From Cephalotus follicularis (lineage: Eukaryota > Streptophyta > Magnoliopsida > Oxalidales > Cephalotaceae): DNA of 64,000 nt. Positions 59,218 through 64,000 of this stretch are shown here, piece by piece. How positions within the stretch are numbered: position 1 is the stretch's first letter; each line of letters begins with the position of its first letter. The notes under the pieces were generated by a model, which searched no databases, had not been told where the DNA came from, and worked only from the letters and a program-made list of their open reading frames with translations. The stretch covers positions 1 to 64,000 of the forward strand of contig BDDD01005081.1 in assembly GCA_001972305.1 (NCBI GenBank), given 5' to 3'. The position numbers and the translations under genes were made by a program.

Positions 59218-59839
59218 ATCTCCCCCTTTTTGATGATTGACAAAACATGCATATTTTGCATATCTTGACAAATTTTACTCAATATTGTTCCAAAGTCCAA
59301 ATATATCAACATAGGCATATCCAATGCATTTGTCATAACAAAGTACACTTGCTTAAAGCAAGATTACAAGCCATTTCATCAAAATGCAACATTTTCAATA
59401 TATTCCCATATATTCCCCAAATGCATTATTTATGCAACTTAATCTCAATGCAATGTGCAATGCATATAAATCTCTCCCCCTTTTTGTCAAACAACAAAAA
59501 GATGGGTGGAAGCTCCCCCTCAATCATAGCACGGATTGAAGAGCTCCCCCTCAACTTATGCATTCCTGTGCAATCTTATCAATAAACTCCAATGCAAGAA
59601 GAGAGATACATTAAGATTGAAGCACAATTCTATTAGACATATGAAGTAAACGAATCAAAGTAATAATATGAAATACTCTTGCATTCAACACATAATCAAA
59701 ATACATATTGTCATTAGAAGCTTAAAATATTAAGAACATCAACACACTTTGTCTTTAATACTTCAAGACAATTAAAAACATGACAAATACAAAGTTCGAA
59801 AATACAAGAGGAAAAACATGATGATGCAAATATATAAGC
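59218..59839 (-). other. C3 3' non-coding region with several purine tracts
   Basis: Besides the tract next to the LTR, three more GGGGGAG runs occur on the minus strand (near 59476, 59513 and 59543). No coding part is seen between 59220 and 59839. Confidence 0.65.
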
Positions 59840-60073
59840 TCAAGATGGAGGAGGGTGCTGTGGGAAAGCGTTGTGAAGGTACTGGAGGATGTCTGCTTGT
59901 CCCTGTCGGATATCGGCCTGTCCTTGAAAAATGTTTGCTTGCTCCTCACGAAACTGCCGCAATTCACTTTTGACAAACTCCATATCAGTTTGGGCAATAT
60001 CCATTCTGGCCATAAGTGAATCAAGGGTAGGCCTGCTGCTGCCACCACTGCTAGTACCAACATTCGGACGCAT
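59840..60073 (-). pseudogene. C3 env-like region, coiled-coil part
   Basis: A 77-residue frame with a Ser/Gly-rich start and a predicted coiled coil (LMARMDIAQTDMEFVKSEL, then QFREEQANIFQGQADIRQGQ). It resembles the C-terminal part of the plant-transposon or env-like proteins of Sireviruses. Function unproven; fossil. Confidence 0.55.
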
Positions 60074-60130
60074 CTCATATTGCTGTGGATCGTCCTCCTC
60101 CTCATCATCATCATCTCCAACTCTAACAGG

Positions 60131-60664
60131 CTATTGCTCTCTTGCTTGCTCTCTACCTCTCCCTCTCACCTTGACCCACTCTCCTTCCTCAAATTCAAGG
60201 TTTAATTGTCTAAGACCCGCCTTATTCACCAAATGCTTATGGGAAGGCTTAACACTTTGCTCATCGTCTGGGATATCTATGTTGAAAGAAGCTAGGACAG
60301 TCGAAATAATCCTACTAAGAAGCATAGGATATGAAGTGTGATTTGGCCTAGACAATAAGTGGCTTACAATAAGATATGGAAGGTTAATTTGGGTTCCATT
60401 TATGACACAAGCGACGAATTTAAGGTCGCGCTCGGAGGGGAGTGTGTGTGATCCTTGTTTAGGAAGAAAAGTGTTGGTAACAAGGAGTAGAACAATCCTA
60501 GAGGCAATAGGTAAGTGACTACTAGTCACATTCATGATAGGATTGACATTTGGTTGCTCTAAACAAATCCCTAGTGCCTCGGTTTTTCCTATGTCATGAA
60601 AATTAGTAATTCCCTCATTGGGAATTCCTAATGTTTCTTGGCACAACTTTGGACAAAGAATCAA
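60131..60664 (-). pseudogene. C3 env-like / putative plant transposon protein fossil
   Basis: A 177-residue frame whose LPSERDLKFVACVINGTQIN and LPYLIVSHLLSR segments match the pattern of the putative plant transposon protein domain found in the env-like region of Sireviruses. RIVLLLVTNTFLPK precedes them. No transmembrane anchor is evident in this part. The first few residues are encoded by the 138-bp terminal repeat, so the true start is lost. Role unknown; the env label is by position in the family. Confidence 0.55.
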
Positions 60665-60774
60665 GTGAGTAAATGCATTTATAACTTAAAGAATTATGCA
60701 TACAAGTAATTTACGTTTGTTAATCATCAAAATAACTCATGGTAAACATTTAATCGGGGTGGCAAAGGCCAACA
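60637..60774 (-). repeat. 138-bp identical terminal repeat of C3 (right)
   Basis: Identical by eye to 59080-59217. Here it adjoins the env-like region directly. Confidence 0.9.
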
Positions 60775-60791
60775 GAGGTGGTACGAGATTG
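60774..60791. repeat. 18-bp direct repeat at C3 insertion (right)
   Basis: Identical to 58712-58729. Its first base overlaps the last base of C3. Confidence 0.9.
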
Positions 60792-61400
60792 GCCACAGCC
60801 GAGGAATGTGACGGAGGTACGCAGTTTTCTTGGCTTGGAAGGCTATTACCGAAGGCTTTTAAAGAACTTTTCAAGAGTAGCTGAGCCCTTGACTAGATTG
60901 ACACAGAAGAAGACCATGTTTGTCTAGGATGATGATTGTGAAGCTAGTTTCTGTGAACTGAAGGATCGATTGGTTTTGGCTCCTATCTTGGCGTTACCTG
61001 AGGTAATGAGGGCTTTGCAGTTTATAGCGATGCATCGGGTAAGGGCTTGGGCTGCGTTCTAATGCAGCGAGGAAAGGTGATTGCTGATGCTTCTGGGAAG
61101 CTGAAGTCATACGAAGAAAACTACCCGACTCATGACCTTGAAGTTGCAGCTATTATTTTTGCCCTTCAGAAGTGGAGACACTATCTTTACGGGGCACAAT
61201 TTGAGATCTTTACCGATCACAAAAGTTTAAGGTACCTGTTCTGTCAGGACACGCTGAACATGAGACAGCGCAGGTGGTTAGAGTTCTTTAATGATTATGA
61301 CTGCAGTATCCAGTACCACCCGGGGAAAGCGAATGTAGTCGCAGATGCCTTGAGCCGCAAGGCTATGGTTTCCAGTGCGATGGTGTCGCAATGGAAGATG
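60775..61400 (+). pseudogene. Element F RNase H part
   Basis: Continues element F pol after C3: [11 protein letters not shown]-like start, then [80 protein letters not shown] and [15 protein letters not shown]. This is the connection plus RNase H fold of Gypsy pol. It shares an open frame (61047-62090) with integrase. Confidence 0.8.
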
Positions 61401-62090
61401 TTGGAAGACTTCCAAGAGTGGTCTCCATTCAATCAGTCACCGAGGATTTTTGTGGCTGACATGTGGGTACAGCCAATGTTACTTGATCACATCAGGGATG
61501 CACAACCACATGATCCAGAGTTACAGCGGATTCGGGAGAACCTAGACTCAGAATTCGAGTTTAGCGTGCATGCTGATTGTATTTTGAGATATCGGGGACG
61601 TTTGTGTCTTCCGAATGAGCCTAGACTGAAGGATGAGTTACTCCGCCGGGCTCATAAATCTCTGTACAGTATCCATCCTGGTAGCACCAAGATGTACCAA
61701 GATATGAAGAAAACTTGTTGGTGGCCTGGTATGAAGCGCGAGATTGCTGAATATGTCGCGAAGTGTTTGACTTGCCAGAGGGTCAAGGCCGAGCACCAAA
61801 GACCTGCGGGACTGTTACAGTCATTACCAGTGGCAAAGTGGAAATGGGAACACATCACGATGGACTTTGTTTCTGGATTTCCACTGACTAGGCATCGTCA
61901 TAAAGCCGTGTGGGTTATTGTTGATAGACTCACCAAATCAGCACACTTCTTGCCCACACATGTCACTGATTCTGCGAGCAAGTTGGCTCGACTATATGTG
62001 AAGGAGATTATGAGGCTTCACGGTGTTCCGGTGATCATTGTTTGTGATAGGGATTCGATCTTCACTTCCAACTTCTGGAAGAGATTTTAG
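61401..62090 (+). pseudogene. Element F integrase, zinc-binding and core part
   Basis: Linker, then the HHCC zinc-binding domain ([40 protein letters not shown]) and the catalytic core ([60 protein letters not shown]). It inserts the cDNA into the host chromosome. The core continues in 62109-62438. Confidence 0.8.
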
Positions 62091-62108
62091 ATAGCCTTCA
62101 TAACAAGA

Positions 62109-62899
62109 TTGAATCCCAGTACTGCTTTCCACCCTCAGACAGACGGACAGTCAGAGCGTACCATCCAAACCTTGGAGGACATGATTCGGGCTTGTGTGAT
62201 CGATTTTGGTGGAACCTGGGCAGACCACATCCCGCTGATGGAGTTTTCATACAATAACAGCTATCACTCGAGTATTGGTATGGCTCCATACGAGGAACTG
62301 TATGGGAGAAAGTGTAGGTCACCTGTCTGTTGGGACGAGGTTGGGGAACGACCATTGCTTGGGTCGGATTTGGTGGAGGAGACTTCGGAGAAAGTCAAGT
62401 TCATCAAAAAGAAGTTGCTTGCAGCGCAGAGCCGGTAGAAGAGCTATGTCGACAGCATGAAGAGAAGGCCTTTAACCTTCAATGTGGGAGATCACGTGTT
62501 TTTGAAAGTATCTCCGTGGAAAGGGGTCAAAGATTCGGGAAGAAGGGCAAGCTAGCGCCACGCTATATTGGTCCTTTCAAGATCCTGGAGAGGGTTGGGG
62601 AGGTAGCTTATCAGCTAGCCTTGCCTCCTACATTGTCTAGCATACATGATGTCTTCCATGTATCAATGCTACGAGGTTATATCCGAGATCCATCACATGT
62701 CTTGGATTATGACACGGTTACGGTGAGGGATGATCTTTCCTGCGAGGAGTCGCCCGTGAGAATTTTGGATTGGAAGACACAAGTTTTGAGGAACCGAACC
62801 ATTCTGATGGTAAAGGTTCAGTGGCAGTTTCATGTGCCGGATGAAGCAACTTGGGAACGTGAGGATGATTTCCGAGAGCGTTACCCGCATTTGTTTTAG
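62109..62899 (+). pseudogene. Element F integrase C-terminal part with chromodomain-like tail
   Basis: The rest of the core (STAFHPQTDGQSERTIQTLE, MIRACVIDFGGTWADHIPLM, SYHSSIGMAPYEELYGRKCR) and the C-terminal domain (LAPRYIGPFKILERVGEVAY, SIHDVFHVSMLRGY). The tail VRILDWKTQVLRNRTILMVK...EATWERED ends at RYPHLF and resembles the chromodomain-like tail of Tekay/Del elements. The coding region stops 46 bp before the 3' LTR. Confidence 0.8.
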
Positions 62900-62928
62900 T
62901 ATATGTAAATTCAAGGACGAATTTCTTG

Positions 62929-62942
62929 GAAGGAGGGAGGAT
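62929..62942 (+). other. Polypurine tract of element F
   Basis: GGAAGGAGGGAGGA directly before the 3' LTR; primes plus-strand synthesis in this family. Confidence 0.8.
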
Positions 62943-64000
62943 TGTAACGCCCGGAAATTCAATTTCATGTATTATTGTAATCCTCGATGTAACTTTTTAC
63001 TTTGAATTAATAAAAGGCAAATTTCCTGGTTGATGTCTTGAATTCAAGTTAACTTAGAGCATTTGGAAGTGTGATTCTAAGTATAATTGTGGGGATTTTT
63101 GGCCTGGACAGCCGACTGGTGCAATATACCAGCCGACTGTTGGACTAAAGGGGGAGGCAGTCAACTGGCATGAGGAACCAGTCGACTGCCCAACTATCGT
63201 GACACTTGGCAACAGACTGCCAGGCAAACAGCCGACTGCCAGGGAAAGGCAGCCGACTGGATTGTGCCCTGTTTTATCTGCATGTGACGAGATAACATGC
63301 AGCCATTGATAAGATAACTTGCAGGCGCCATCTGATGATAGATGAGACGTGTTGAGCATGCACCACCACGCCAGGACCTGTAAAGACAGAGAGGAAGAGA
63401 AAAGGGGACATGTGGGTGAGCATGCATGTGATAGTGAGAGAGGAAATCTCTTAATGCCATGCAAACGAATTGTGAGGAGAGAACTACATAAATGTTATTT
63501 TCCTTCGTCTCTCTCACCCTACAATCTGATAAGAGAGAACCAGAGAGATTGAGAGCCAAGACAGTGAGAATTTGAGTGAGAAATAGTGAGGAAGTGAAAG
63601 GTTCACCATTGTTGAAACTTGGAGCTTGGAATTGGAGCTAGTGGACTGTCCTTGGAGCTACTGGGAGGCTCAAAGACACTGGGAAGGAGACACAAAGAGG
63701 TGGACTATTTCTAACTTGAAATCAAAGGTAGGGGTAGTGGTAGAGAATTTATGCATGCATTTTGAGTTTAAGGATGATGATATTATAAATGAATGGTACG
63801 GTTGTTTTGGCTCTGGATTACAGTATTGTTGTTGTGGTTATTGTTGATAGTTAACCTAGCATGCTTACTGAACTTTGAATGAAAAATTGGAATGGTTTTC
63901 ATGCAATGCCATATTTGGATGTCATTTGAATTATGATAAAAATAGTGTATAAGGCATGAATTGAGTTATGTTTAGACCAGGATATGATTACTAGTGATGT
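62943..64000 (+). repeat. Element F 3' LTR (cut by window edge)
   Basis: Aligns with 53548-54620 with about 40 differences per kb by eye. GTCGAC/GCCGAC motifs lie at 63105-63265. Open frames seen in it on both strands recur in the 5' LTR and are not genes. Confidence 0.9.

Larger units (their letters stand above)
58731..60774 (-). mobile_element. Element C3: Sirevirus-like Copia remnant, minus strand, nested in F
   Basis: Read on the minus strand, an LTR (58734-59217, starting TGTTGGCCTTTGCC) follows a purine tract (AAAAAGGGGGAGAT, about 59219-59232), which is the Sirevirus arrangement. The first 138 bp of the LTR recur without visible difference at 60637-60774. Between them lies only the 3' third of the element, with an env-like region. 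Gag and pol are absent. CAGTCGACTGG motifs fill 58745-59060. The identical terminal repeats suggest a young insertion. Broken, and much shorter than a complete element. Confidence 0.8.
53548..64000 (+). mobile_element. Element F: Gypsy chromovirus-like element, nearly complete
   Basis: Parts: 5' LTR (53548-56062, 2515 bp, TGTAACGCCC...GGGGGCGTGACA), primer-binding site (TGGTATCAGAGC, 56066-56077), gag-protease, reverse transcriptase, RNase H, integrase with chromodomain-like tail, purine tract (about 62929-62942) and 3' LTR from 62943 running out of the window. LTR identity is about 96% by eye over the 1.06 kb visible, suggesting 1-2 million years at 1.3e-8 per site per year. Sirevirus C3 is inserted in pol. 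Apart from that insertion only a handful of breaks are seen. Confidence 0.9.

Overview
The window looks like gene-free, retrotransposon-saturated DNA from a flowering plant. Nearly every base can be assigned to LTR retrotransposons of the Ty3/Gypsy superfamily (Tekay/Del-like chromovirus type, with an integrase tail resembling a chromodomain) or the Ty1/Copia superfamily (Sirevirus-like). The primer-binding sites mostly match the plant initiator-Met tRNA (TGGTATCAGAGC). I found no convincing host gene, tRNA, rRNA or CRISPR. The nesting, the solo LTRs and the absence of genes suggest heterochromatin, perhaps pericentromeric. The species cannot be told from the sequence.

Layout. 1-699: end of an LTR cut by the window edge. 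700-20331: a mosaic of two families with giant LTRs (about 3.5 kb) and tiny internal regions. Family A has internals of about 0.55 kb and is arranged LTR-internal-LTR-internal-LTR. Family B has an internal of 0.28 kb. A 5.4-kb composite of A and B (1221-6587) recurs almost unchanged at 13092-18497. 20334-26590: minus-strand element G, which carries gag only. 26591-29919: solo LTR H1 (TSD GAAAG) nested in a related LTR, H0. 29920-31711: a B-like LTR fragment, then Copia LTR C1. 31712-44303: old Gypsy element D, with solo LTR S (TSD AGATT) inside it. 44304-46020: LTR A2, a distant relative of family A. 46021-47169: a microsatellite and unrecognised DNA. 47170-50078: solo LTR H2. 50459-53547: the 5' part of Copia element C2. 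53548 to the window end: Gypsy element F, fairly young and nearly complete, with minus-strand Sirevirus C3 inserted in its pol region beside the only N in the window.

The proteins encoded are those of retroelements: Gag with zinc knuckles, protease, reverse transcriptase, RNase H and integrase in D and F, Gag in G and C2, and an env-like or plant-transposon-domain fragment in C3. All are treated as fossils. D is heavily decayed, F is the best preserved, and G, A and B have no pol and would have depended on relatives.

The most unusual signals are: (i) two separate giant-LTR, tiny-internal families in tandem and composite arrays; (ii) dense arrays of short GTCGAC-core palindromes in LTRs of unrelated Gypsy and Copia families, with a second CCTCGG/CCGAGG class in others; (iii) the nearly identical 5.4-kb composite duplication; and (iv) the N-flanked 17-18-bp duplication at the C3 insertion, which may be an assembly artefact.
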